Source: Clostridia bacterium
Lineage (GTDB): Bacteria; Bacillota; Clostridia; Oscillospirales; Acutalibacteraceae
NCBI GenBank assembly: GCA_017399175.1
Contig: JAFQEE010000043.1
Location: 70,021 to 134,020, forward strand
Direction: 5' to 3'
DNA: 64,000 bases
The position numbers were made by a program, and so were the translations under genes. The stretch's first letter is position 1; each line of letters starts with the position of its first letter. Of this stretch, positions 15,560 through 23,572 are shown piece by piece. The notes under the pieces were generated by a model, which did no database searches, was not told where the DNA came from, and saw only the letters and a program-made list of their open reading frames with translations.

Positions 15560-16262
15560 AAAACGTAAAGCAGATATCCGGTATAACCTTGATGTAATCA
15601 ATGAAAAAATTGCTGAAAGTGCAATTAAAAGCGGACGAAATCCAAGTGATATTCAGCTTATGGCGGTTACAAAAACAGTTGACCCGATTTTTATCAATTA
15701 CGCACTTGATTACGGTGTGAATATGATTGGTGAAAATCGTGTTCAGGAAATGCTTCGCAAAAAGCCCGATTTACATCTCTATAATGTACAAAAGCATCTT
15801 ATCGGTCATCTCCAGACTAATAAGGCAGGACAGATTGTGGGCGAGGTTGATATGATTCAGTCAGTTGACTCTCTTAAAATCGCAAAGGAAATTGCAAAGC
15901 AGTCTGCTAAAAAAGGCATTACTACTGATGTTCTTTTAGAAATCAACATTGGTGACGAAGAAAGCAAAACAGGTTTTTCAAAGTCAGAATTTATGGAAAA
16001 TCTTTACCAGATTGCCGAAATTCCGGAATTAAAAGTCAAAGGCTTAATGACTATACCGCCTATTTGCGAAAATAACACAATTCTTTGTGAATTTTTTGAA
16101 AATATCTACAATATCTATGTTGACATAAAGGCAAAAAAGTTAGATAATATAAATATGAATATTCTGTCGATGGGTATGTCGGGAGATTATGAACAAGCAA
16201 TTATATGTGGGTCAAATCTTGTAAGAATCGGTTCTTCAATTTTTGGTCCGAGAATATATTAA
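15540..16262 (+). CDS. YggS/YlmE-family pyridoxal-phosphate-binding protein
   Basis: This family binds PLP without a known reaction and keeps B6 and amino-acid pools balanced. The 240-residue protein has the PLP lysine at residue 45 (MAVTKTVD), followed by GENRVQEM, HLIGHLQTNKA, INIGDEESKTGF and the closing LSMGMSGDYEQAI with GSNLVRIGSSIFG. The start at ATG 15540 follows GGAAGGAG with a spacing of about 12 bases and overlaps the upstream gene by 20 bases. As in many Gram-positive genomes, it lies directly before sepF. Confidence 0.93.
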   Translation: MEKSFLEKRKADIRYNLDVINEKIAESAIKSGRNPSDIQLMAVTKTVDPIFINYALDYGVNMIGENRVQEMLRKKPDLHLYNVQKHLIGHLQTNKAGQIVGEVDMIQSVDSLKIAKEIAKQSAKKGITTDVLLEINIGDEESKTGFSKSEFMENLYQIAEIPELKVKGLMTIPPICENNTILCEFFENIYNIYVDIKAKKLDNINMNILSMGMSGDYEQAIICGSNLVRIGSSIFGPRIY

Positions 16263-16278
16263 TGGGAGGATTTAAAAA

Positions 16279-16743
16279 ATGAGTTTTTTGGACAAAATCA
16301 AAAATATTGTTAATGTTGATGAGGACGGATACTATCCGGATGATGATGTAGATACAGGTTCATTTATCGGTTCAGATAACTTTGAGGACCAGGAAGAAAA
16401 AGCAGCAAGACCACAGCGTCGTGTACAGAGAAATCCTGAGGATAAGGTTGTTAATATACATACAACTGCACAGCTTCAGGTTGTTCTTGCAAAACCTGAA
16501 AAGTTTGAAGAGGTTCGCGGAATTGCAGATAACCTTAACGAAAAAAGAACTGTTGTTTTAAACCTTGAATCAGTAAGCAAGGATGTTGCTCGTCGTCTTA
16601 TCGACTTCCTTACAGGTGTTGCTTATGCAAACAACGGTCAGATTAAGCGTGTTGCTAACAGCACATTTATCATCACTCCATATAATGTTGATGTTATGGG
16701 TGACTTGCTTGACGAACTTGAAAACAACGGAATGTTTTTCTGA
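16279..16743 (+). CDS. sepF: Cell division protein SepF
   Basis: SepF binds FtsZ and membrane and aligns the division ring. The 154-residue protein has an N-terminal amphipathic membrane helix (MSFLDKIKNIVN), an acidic linker (residues 15-55) and the C-terminal SepF domain (KVVNIHTTAQLQVVLAKP, FLTGVAYANNGQIKRVANST, ITPYNVDVM). GGGAGG lies before the ATG. It is placed between yggS and divIVA as in the conserved ylm cluster; the usual ylmG (yggT) gene is not seen. Confidence 0.95.
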   Translation: MSFLDKIKNIVNVDEDGYYPDDDVDTGSFIGSDNFEDQEEKAARPQRRVQRNPEDKVVNIHTTAQLQVVLAKPEKFEEVRGIADNLNEKRTVVLNLESVSKDVARRLIDFLTGVAYANNGQIKRVANSTFIITPYNVDVMGDLLDELENNGMFF

Positions 16744-16801
16744 TTTTTCAAGAAATTTCTAAAAAATAGTATCGCCGTATGGCAGAATGGGAAGGATATA
16801 T

Positions 16802-17842
16802 ATGCTTACACCTGACAGAATTAAAGAAAAAACTTTTCAGACAACAGGCCGTGGCTCTTACCGTGCTGAAGATGTAGATAGTTTTTTGCGTGAAGTTTCT
16901 GCTTCTTATGAACAGATGTTTAAGGAAAACACAGATTTAATCAAAAAAATCAGTGTTTTCGCAAAGAAAATTGAAGAATACCGTGCTGACGAAGACAGCC
17001 TTAAAATGGCACTTCTCAATGCACAGAAGCTTGCTGATAAAATCGTTGCTGAGGCAAAGGAAACAGCAGAAAAAGAAGTTGCATCCGTAAAGGGTGAAAC
17101 TGACAGACTTCGTGCTGAGGCTGCTTCTGATGCTGCTGCTTTGGAACTCAATGCAAAGAATGAGTCTGAAGCAATGCTTTCAAGTGCAAAGAAAGAGTCA
17201 AGTGAACTTCTTGCAAATGCAAAGGCAGAGGCTGAAAAGCTTATTGAAGATGCTACTAAGGAAGCAAAGGAAATTCTTGGTAATATCAATCGTAAGGTAA
17301 CTCACGAAAGCCTTGTTTATGAAATGATGCAGAAGGAGTCAACAATCTTCAAACAAAGACTTGTTTCAATGTATAAGGAACATATCAACCTTATCAACAA
17401 GCTTCCTGAAATTGTTGATGAAAAGCTTGACGAAGAAGCTGCACAGGAAGAACAGACACCAGAGGTTGTTGAAGCACCCGTTGAAGAAACATCTGCTGAA
17501 GAAGTAGTTGTTGTTGAAGAAACTCCTGTTGTAGTTGAAGAAGTTGTTAAGGAAGAAGTTCCTGTAATTGAAGAGGAAGAAATCGTTGTAATCGAAGAAC
17601 CACAGACAGTTGTTGAAGAAACACCTGTTGTTGAAGAACCTGTTGTTCAGTCAAAGCCATCTTTCAGCTTTGATATCAATAACATTGATTTTTCAGATGA
17701 CGATGAACCTGAAATACCTGTTTCAACATTTGAAAGATTTGAAATGACAAACAATGTTGAAGCTCCGATTTTTGAAGAAAATGACGATGACAACAACGAT
17801 TCAGGCTCAATTTCATTTAAAAACTTTTTTAAGAAAAAATAA
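16802..17842 (+). CDS. DivIVA-domain cell division/polarity protein
   Basis: DivIVA proteins bind curved membrane at septa and poles. In this 346-residue protein the N-terminal domain begins MLTPDRIKEKTFQTTGRGSYRAEDVDSFL and continues into a long coiled coil rich in Ala, Glu and Lys (about 40-175). Residues from about 210 to 290 are a low-complexity Glu/Val/Pro tract, and the protein ends in an acidic stretch and FKNFFKKK. The start at 16802 follows GGAAGG; an in-frame ATG 15 bases earlier overlaps that site. The acidic tail is longer than in Bacillus DivIVA. Confidence 0.9.
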   Translation: MLTPDRIKEKTFQTTGRGSYRAEDVDSFLREVSASYEQMFKENTDLIKKISVFAKKIEEYRADEDSLKMALLNAQKLADKIVAEAKETAEKEVASVKGETDRLRAEAASDAAALELNAKNESEAMLSSAKKESSELLANAKAEAEKLIEDATKEAKEILGNINRKVTHESLVYEMMQKESTIFKQRLVSMYKEHINLINKLPEIVDEKLDEEAAQEEQTPEVVEAPVEETSAEEVVVVEETPVVVEEVVKEEVPVIEEEEIVVIEEPQTVVEETPVVEEPVVQSKPSFSFDINNIDFSDDDEPEIPVSTFERFEMTNNVEAPIFEENDDDNNDSGSISFKNFFKKK

Positions 17843-17860
17843 AATAGACGAGGTAATTTA

Positions 17861-18346
17861 ATGCTTCAAGTAATTACATTAATTATAATTGCAGTTCTCG
17901 TTGCAATTGACCAGCTTATAAAATTACTTGTGATTGAACATCTCGAACCGATTGGCAGCCTTACATTGATAGACGGTTTTATTCGATTGAAATATGCCGA
18001 AAATACAGGGGCTGCTTTTGGTTCTTTTAGCGGAAGAACATCATTTTTATCCATTTTCACATTTGTAATTATTATTTTGGCTTTGATTTATCTTTTTGTT
18101 AAAAAGCGTAAGGTTGATGCGGAGTATATTTGCATTTCCTTGATAGTTGCAGGTGGATTGGGAAATCTTGTGGACAGGGTTTTCCGCGGATTTGTTGTGG
18201 ATTATATTGAACCTCTTTTTATTGATTTTGCAATATTTAATTTCGCCGATATTCTTGTAACCTGCAGTTGTATTGTACTGGTTATTTGGCTTATATATCA
18301 GATATATCGCGAAGCAAAAAACGAAAAAGGTAAAAATGATGAGTGA
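17861..18346 (+). CDS. lspA: Lipoprotein signal peptidase LspA
   Basis: LspA is the membrane aspartyl peptidase that removes signal peptides from prolipoproteins. The 161-residue protein has four predicted spans and the family motifs NTGAAFGSF and GNLVDRVFRGFVVDYIEP, with the second catalytic Asp in FNFADI. A weak GAGG binding site precedes the ATG. Its end overlaps the start of rluD, so the two are translationally coupled, as in many Firmicutes. Confidence 0.95.
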   Translation: MLQVITLIIIAVLVAIDQLIKLLVIEHLEPIGSLTLIDGFIRLKYAENTGAAFGSFSGRTSFLSIFTFVIIILALIYLFVKKRKVDAEYICISLIVAGGLGNLVDRVFRGFVVDYIEPLFIDFAIFNFADILVTCSCIVLVIWLIYQIYREAKNEKGKNDE

Positions 18347-19256
18347 GATTTTAATTGATGTCCCTCAGGAATATGAGGGAGAACGAATAGATAAGTTTTT
18401 ATCAATTCTTGTTGAAAACGCTTCAAGAAATTCTATCCAGAAATTGATAGAATACGAGAAAGTACTTGTTAACGGTCAGCCTGTAAACAAAAAATACAAG
18501 GTAAGTGCCGACGATGAAATAACAATGCTACCGGGTGAGCTTAAACCTCTTGATGCTCAGCCTGAAAATATCCCTCTTGATATAGTTTTCGAAGATGAAC
18601 ACTTGCTTGTAGTTAATAAACCGAGGGGAATGGTTGTTCATCCTGCACCGGGAAATTACAGCGGAACTCTCGTTAATGCTTTGCTTTATCATTGTAAGGA
18701 TTCTCTTTCAGGAATCAACGGAGTTCTTCGACCGGGAATTGTTCACAGAATTGATAAGGATACAAGCGGTCTGCTTATAGTTGCCAAGAATGATAAAGCA
18801 CATATGGGACTTGCCGAACAAATAAAGGAACACAGCTTCACTCGTGAATACAACGCAGTTGTTGTGGGACATCTTAAAGAAAATGAGGGTACAGTTAATG
18901 CTCCAATCGGCAGAAATCCCAAGGACCGCAAAAAAATGTGTGTCACATATCAGAATTCAAAAAATGCTGTCACTCATTATTCCGTTATTGATGATTATGT
19001 GGGATATTCTCACATTTCATTAAAGCTTGAAACAGGAAGAACGCATCAGATTCGCGTTCATATGGCTCATTTGGGCCACCCTGTTGCAGGTGATTTTGTA
19101 TATGGAAACGATAAAAAAAGTGCTTACCTTAATGGTCAGTGCTTACACGCTATAAAAATCGGATTTGTTCATCCCATAAGTGGTGAATATCTCGAGTTTA
19201 CTTCCGATTTGCCGGAGTATTTCAAGGATTTTTTGAGTAAACTCAATGCCAACTGA
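18339..19256 (+). CDS. rluD: RluD-family 23S rRNA pseudouridine synthase
   Basis: The 305-residue protein has an N-terminal S4 RNA-binding domain (residues 15-60, RIDKFLSILVENASRNSIQK) and a pseudouridine synthase domain with catalytic Asp139 in HRIDKDTSGL, plus GRTHQIRVHM near the end. It is of the RluA/RluC/RluD type; exact target uridines cannot be read from sequence. There are two adjacent ATGs (18336 and 18339); the second has the better spacing from AAAGG. It overlaps lspA by eight bases. Confidence 0.9.
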   Translation: MSEILIDVPQEYEGERIDKFLSILVENASRNSIQKLIEYEKVLVNGQPVNKKYKVSADDEITMLPGELKPLDAQPENIPLDIVFEDEHLLVVNKPRGMVVHPAPGNYSGTLVNALLYHCKDSLSGINGVLRPGIVHRIDKDTSGLLIVAKNDKAHMGLAEQIKEHSFTREYNAVVVGHLKENEGTVNAPIGRNPKDRKKMCVTYQNSKNAVTHYSVIDDYVGYSHISLKLETGRTHQIRVHMAHLGHPVAGDFVYGNDKKSAYLNGQCLHAIKIGFVHPISGEYLEFTSDLPEYFKDFLSKLNAN

Positions 19257-19272
19257 GGAGGTGCTTGGAAGG

Positions 19273-20100
19273 TTGGAAAACAAAGATTTATCACATTGGC
19301 TTGTGGTGTCCGATATTGACGGAACACTCAATAACAAATTCAGACAGTTACCAAAACGAAATTACGAGGCAATTTGTCGTTTTGTGAATGAATATAACGG
19401 TCATTTCACATTGGCATCAGGCAGAAATGTTCAGTCAATGCGAAAACACTACGAGCGATTACCGATTAAGGGTACACCTGCTGTAATCCTTAATGGTGCA
19501 GGAGTCTATGACTATGCCCACGAAAAAATGCTTCATTTTGATGCAATCAATGACCACGCAATGGATTTGGTTTTTGAGATTTATGAAAGATTTCCTATGG
19601 TTGAAATCGAAATTCTTACTGACAGAATGATTTATACTCTTAATTCAAAAATCTTTGCAAAGGTAATGGTCAAGGCTGATAAATTACATTATAAAAACTG
19701 TAAACATCCTGGTGAAATCCCAAGGGAAAACTGGGGTAAGGTTATTTTCCTTGGTATGCCTGACCTTATTAAGCGAATCAGAAAATATGTTGATACATTA
19801 ACTGATACAAAAGCAAATTTCATGTCAAGTTCAATCTCATCATTTGAAATGCTTAATGAGGGCGTACATAAGGGTTCAGCACTTATGAAAATTGCCGATA
19901 TGTACGGTATCGAACAAAGTCATACCGCTGCAATCGGTGACTATTTCAACGATTACGATATGCTCAAAACAGTTGGACTTCCTGCTTGTTGCGGACAAGC
20001 ACCAAAGGCGATGCACGAAATTGCAAAATTCCACGCGTGTCATTGTAATAACGGTGCTGTCGCAGACTTGCTTGAACATATAATGAATAATTACGAATAA
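19273..20100 (+). CDS. HAD-superfamily Cof-type phosphatase
   Basis: The protein has the HAD nucleophile motif SDIDGTLNNKF (DxDGT), a Thr/Ser motif LASGRN, a C2-type cap and the closing AIGDYFNDYDML (GDxxND), all features of Cof/YbiV sugar-phosphate phosphatases. The substrate is unknown. Its start is uncertain: TTG 19273 follows GGAGG by 12 bases, while ATG 19246 overlaps the rluD stop but has no binding site. It is the last gene of the run before split transketolase; sugar-phosphate chemistry fits both. Confidence 0.8.
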   Translation: MENKDLSHWLVVSDIDGTLNNKFRQLPKRNYEAICRFVNEYNGHFTLASGRNVQSMRKHYERLPIKGTPAVILNGAGVYDYAHEKMLHFDAINDHAMDLVFEIYERFPMVEIEILTDRMIYTLNSKIFAKVMVKADKLHYKNCKHPGEIPRENWGKVIFLGMPDLIKRIRKYVDTLTDTKANFMSSSISSFEMLNEGVHKGSALMKIADMYGIEQSHTAAIGDYFNDYDMLKTVGLPACCGQAPKAMHEIAKFHACHCNNGAVADLLEHIMNNYE

Positions 20101-20117
20101 AAATAGGGGGAGTAAAA

Positions 20118-20966
20118 ATGAACGCTTCTTTGAAAAAGGAACTTGAAATTTTTGCAACAAAAGAAAGACTTCTCTTGCTAGAAGGTATTTTCAATGCAAA
20201 GGCTGGCCATCCGGGTGGCTCACTTTCAATCGCCGAGCTTATGGCATATCTTTATAATGTAGAGATGAGAGTTGATGCATCAAATCCAAAATGGGAGGAC
20301 AGAGACCGTTTTGTTCTTTCAAAAGGTCACGCAGCACCTGCTCTTTATGCAACACTTGCACTTAAAGGCTTTTTCCCGACAGAGGATATGAAAACACTCC
20401 GTAAATCAGATTCATACCTTCAAGGACATCCAAGTATGAAATGTGTACCTGGTGTTGATATGAGTACAGGCTCACTCGGTCAGGGTATTTCAACTGCTGT
20501 TGGTATGGCACTTGCAGCAAAGTATGACAATAAAGACACAAGAGTTTATACAATTCTTGGCGACGGTGAAATCGAAGAAGGTCAGGTTTGGGAAGCAGCA
20601 ATGTTCGCAAATGCAAAGAAACTTGACAACCTTGTAGTAATCGTTGATAATAACAATCTTCAGATTGACGGCTCTGTTGAAGAAGTTAACTCACCATATC
20701 CGATTCCTGAAAAATTCGTTGCGTTCGGTTTTAACACAATCGAAATCGACGGTAATAACTTTGATGAAATCGAAACTGCATTCGAAAATGCAAAGAATTT
20801 TAAGGGTAAACCAACTGCAATTATTGCAAAGACAGTTAAGGGCAAAGGCGTTTCTTATATGGAAAACCAAGTTAACTGGCACGGTGCAGCACCAAATGAA
20901 GAACTTTATAATACAGCAGTAGCAGAACTTACTGCAAAACTTAATGAATTGGAGGCAGCAAAATGA
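20118..20966 (+). CDS. Transketolase, N-terminal (TPP-binding) subunit
   Basis: This 282-residue half of a split transketolase binds thiamine pyrophosphate and transfers two-carbon units in the pentose phosphate pathway. Motifs are AGHPGGSLSIAEL, SKGHAAPALYATL and the TPP motif GDGEIEEGQVWEAAMFA ending in VDNNN. GGGGGAG precedes the ATG. It overlaps the C-terminal subunit gene by four bases (ATGA), so both halves are made in equal amounts. Some split members act in ribose or secondary pathways instead, but no such neighbours are present. Confidence 0.93.
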   Translation: MNASLKKELEIFATKERLLLLEGIFNAKAGHPGGSLSIAELMAYLYNVEMRVDASNPKWEDRDRFVLSKGHAAPALYATLALKGFFPTEDMKTLRKSDSYLQGHPSMKCVPGVDMSTGSLGQGISTAVGMALAAKYDNKDTRVYTILGDGEIEEGQVWEAAMFANAKKLDNLVVIVDNNNLQIDGSVEEVNSPYPIPEKFVAFGFNTIEIDGNNFDEIETAFENAKNFKGKPTAIIAKTVKGKGVSYMENQVNWHGAAPNEELYNTAVAELTAKLNELEAAK

Positions 20967-21910
20967 GTGAAGTAATCAAAACAGCAACAAGAGATGCTTA
21001 TGGTAAAGCACTTGTTGAATTAGGAAATACAGATGCTAAAGTTCTTGTTCTTGATGCAGACCTTGCTGCTGCTACAAAAACAGGAATGTTCAAAAAGGAA
21101 CACCCTGAAAAATTTATCGACTGTGGTATCGCAGAAGGTAATATGATGGGTATTGCTGCAGGTCTTGCAGCATCAGGATATACAGTATTCGCATCATCAT
21201 TCGCAATGTTTGCTGCAGGTCGTGCATTTGAACAGGTAAGAAACTCAATCGGTTATCCTTACCTTAATGTTAAAATCGGTGCAACTCACGCAGGTATTTC
21301 TGTTGGTGAAGACGGTGCAAGCCACCAGTGTTGCGAAGATATCGGTCTTATGAGAACGATTCCGGGTATGGTAATTCTTAACCCGGCTGACGATGTTGAA
21401 GCAAGACTTTGTGTTCTTGCAGCAGCAGAACATGATGGTCCTGTTTATATGCGATTTGGTCGTCTTGCAGTGCCAAGAGTATTTGACGAAAACTATAAGT
21501 TTGAAATCGGTAAAGGCTCTGTTCTTAAAGAAGGTGACGATGTAACAATCATCGCAACAGGACTAATGGTTAACGAAGCACTTATGGCTTATGAAGAACT
21601 CAAGGCAGAAGGCATTAATGCAAGAGTTGTTAATATGGCAACAATCAAGCCTATTGACCGTGACATAATTATCGAAAGTGCAAAGAAAACAGGTGTAATC
21701 GTTACTGCAGAAGAACACAATGTAATCGGTGGCCTTGGTTCAGCAGTTGCAGAAGTTGTTTGTGAAACAGTTCCTGTTCCTGTACTTCGTGTAGGTGTTG
21801 AAGATACATTCGGAAAATCAGGTCCTGCAGTTCAGCTTCTCCACGAATTCGGACTTGACGCTGCAAACATCGTTGCAAAATGTAAAGCAGCAGTAGAATT
21901 AAAGAAATAA
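20963..21910 (+). CDS. Transketolase, C-terminal (pyrimidine-binding) subunit
   Basis: The 315-residue protein has the transketolase pyrimidine-binding domain (FIDCGIAEGNMMGIAAGLAA; the Glu activates TPP), GATHAGISVGEDGASHQ and a C-terminal domain (GSVLKEGDDVTIIATG, EEHNVIGGLGSAV). It completes the enzyme with the preceding gene. The coupled start uses GGAGG within the end of the upstream gene. A hairpin with T-run at 21920-21948 follows. Confidence 0.93.
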   Translation: MSEVIKTATRDAYGKALVELGNTDAKVLVLDADLAAATKTGMFKKEHPEKFIDCGIAEGNMMGIAAGLAASGYTVFASSFAMFAAGRAFEQVRNSIGYPYLNVKIGATHAGISVGEDGASHQCCEDIGLMRTIPGMVILNPADDVEARLCVLAAAEHDGPVYMRFGRLAVPRVFDENYKFEIGKGSVLKEGDDVTIIATGLMVNEALMAYEELKAEGINARVVNMATIKPIDRDIIIESAKKTGVIVTAEEHNVIGGLGSAVAEVVCETVPVPVLRVGVEDTFGKSGPAVQLLHEFGLDAANIVAKCKAAVELKK

Positions 21911-21919
21911 ATCATTCTC

Positions 21920-22083
21920 GGCTCCCCTGAAAGGGGAGCCGTCTTTTTGTTCAACCCTACAAATCATAATTTGTCGGGGGTAACCAATTTGCTTTGTCAT
22001 TCTGAGCGTAGCGAAGAATCTTTACCGAAGTGACATATCAACCAACAGAGATTCTTCGTCGTTTCACTCCTCAGAATGACATA
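21920..22083. repeat. Terminator-like half repeat and TCATTCTGAGCG modules
   Basis: 21920-21948 keeps only the first hairpin of the double-hairpin family (GGCTCCCC/GGGGAGCC) followed by GTCTTTTTG, so it probably works as the transketolase terminator. 21959-21979 is an AAATCATAATTTGTCGGGG module. 21994-22083 holds a TCATTCTGAGCG...GAAGAATC module and its inverted partner ending TCAGAATGACATATCA. No gene is seen in 21911-22184. Confidence 0.7.
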
Positions 22084-22184
22084 TCATTTACAATCGCAAC
22101 GCAGTTCCTTCGTTTTCCACTTTCCACTTTCCGTTTTACATTTATCCCTATAACCTCCAATTTATCGTATTGTTTATAGATATC

Positions 22185-22213
22185 AAAAAAACTGAGGTGT
22201 AGATTACCTCAGT
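22185..22213 (-). terminator. Intrinsic terminator of the PHP gene
   Basis: On the minus strand, ACTGAGGT (22213-22206) pairs with ACCTCAGT (22198-22191), followed by six T. Confidence 0.75.
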
Positions 22214-22223
22214 CTTAATATGC

Positions 22224-22910
22224 TTATTTCTTTTTTATGTCATAATTTTTGCTTTTTAATTCTTCAACCAATATTTTATTATCCGTGATTTGTTTTTCAA
22301 ACCAAATTCCGCCTGAACCCAAATCTTCAATTTCGTGGTAATCAGAACCTGATGTGACCATAAGGTCATATTTTTTTGCCCACATTTCAGCAATATCATT
22401 ACTTGAATTGTGTCGTGGATTACCGTTGAAAATTTCAACACCGTCAAGATACTTTGGATTTGTCACTTTCATGCCAACTCTGAACGGATGTGCCTGAAAT
22501 ACTAAAAATCCGTTTTTCTGACAAAGCTCATAGAATTTTTTGCTGTTAAGATTGAGAAGTTCAGGGTGTGAATATAAAAATTCTTCCGTAATACCATAAA
22601 CGAGATAATCGTTATCACCCTCGCTCGTCCTAAAACGAAGTTCCATACCTAAAAGAACTTGAATTCTTCCGTTTGCAGCTTCCTTTGCAGCCCTGTATCC
22701 ACGAAGAAAAAAGTCAACCTTCTTTTTCCACGATAAAAGCTCTCTGCCATATTTCATAAATGTTGACGGACTTAAATGGTCAGTTACAACAATTCCGTCA
22801 TAACCTGCTTTAATATATTCTTCAACTGCAATTTCTGCCGATACATTAGCACAGTTGCTTGTGTTTTTAGTGTGAAAATGCATTTCATATAAATACTTTT
22901 TCAAATTCAT
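22224..22910 (-). CDS. PHP-domain metal-dependent phosphoesterase-like protein
   Basis: The 228-residue protein has the PHP metal-site motifs in order: EMHFHTKNTSNC, GYDGIVVTDHL, GMELRF, FQAHPFR and TSGSDYH. PHP proteins hydrolyse phosphoesters (histidinol phosphate, nucleotides or RNA ends); the true substrate here is unknown. It is a single gene with its own terminator. Its upstream region (22911-22990) contains two TATAAT hexamers in its orientation and is shared with the divergent redox operon. Confidence 0.8.
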   Translation of the reverse strand: MNLKKYLYEMHFHTKNTSNCANVSAEIAVEEYIKAGYDGIVVTDHLSPSTFMKYGRELLSWKKKVDFFLRGYRAAKEAANGRIQVLLGMELRFRTSEGDNDYLVYGITEEFLYSHPELLNLNSKKFYELCQKNGFLVFQAHPFRVGMKVTNPKYLDGVEIFNGNPRHNSSNDIAEMWAKKYDLMVTSGSDYHEIEDLGSGGIWFEKQITDNKILVEELKSKNYDIKKK

Positions 22911-23007
22911 ACCTCAATTCTGCTTTTGACTTTATTATATGTGTATTATATACTTTTTTGTTGTCAAAGTCGATAATTTTTTTGATGAATTTACAAGAAA
23001 ATTCTAA

Positions 23008-23036
23008 TTGAAAAATAGGGGAATTTGTATTATTAT
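23008..23036 (+). promoter_or_regulatory. Predicted promoter of the NuoE/NuoF/GltD-like operon
   Basis: TTGAAA (23008-23013) and TATTAT (23031-23036) are 17 bases apart, 39 bases before the first ATG. Confidence 0.6.
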
Positions 23037-23074
23037 ATAGGGTAGATGTTTTTAAACATATTTGGAGGTATATT

Positions 23075-23572
23075 ATGAGTTGTAATTGTCAGAATTCGAC
23101 GGATTTTTCACTTCTTGAACCTTGCCTTGAAAAATATGCAACCGTTCCGGGAAGCCTTATTACAATCTTACAGAACGCACAGGATATTTACGGATATCTT
23201 CCTGTTGATGTTATTTTACACATTTCACAGCGAACAGGAATTAAAGTAACTAAAATTATGGGTGTTGCAACATTCTATTCCCAGTTCCGTTTACAGCCTG
23301 TGGGTAAATATCTCATTATGCTTTGTCAGGGTACAGCTTGTCATGTTAACGGCTCATTACAGATTGAAAAGGTAATCAACGAACATCTTGGAATTAAAGA
23401 CGGCGAAACAACAGAGGACGGACTTTTCACACTTAAAAATGTGGCTTGCCTTGGTTGTTGCAGTCTTTCACCTGTTATGATGATTAATGACGATACATAT
23501 GGCTCATTAACACCTGAAAAAGCTATCTCTATTTTTAAAGAATTACAAGAAAAAGCAAGGGAGGAAGAATAA
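23075..23572 (+). CDS. NuoE/HydC-like [2Fe-2S] subunit
   Basis: The 165-residue thioredoxin-like ferredoxin subunit carries four cluster cysteines in CQGTACHVNG and ACLGCCSLSP, after the helical bundle typical of NuoE (LLEPCLEKYATVPGSLITIL). In bifurcating enzymes this subunit is bound to the NuoF-like flavoprotein. TTTGGAGG precedes the ATG. It overlaps the next gene by one base, so the three genes form an operon. Confidence 0.92.
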   Translation: MSCNCQNSTDFSLLEPCLEKYATVPGSLITILQNAQDIYGYLPVDVILHISQRTGIKVTKIMGVATFYSQFRLQPVGKYLIMLCQGTACHVNGSLQIEKVINEHLGIKDGETTEDGLFTLKNVACLGCCSLSPVMMINDDTYGSLTPEKAISIFKELQEKAREEE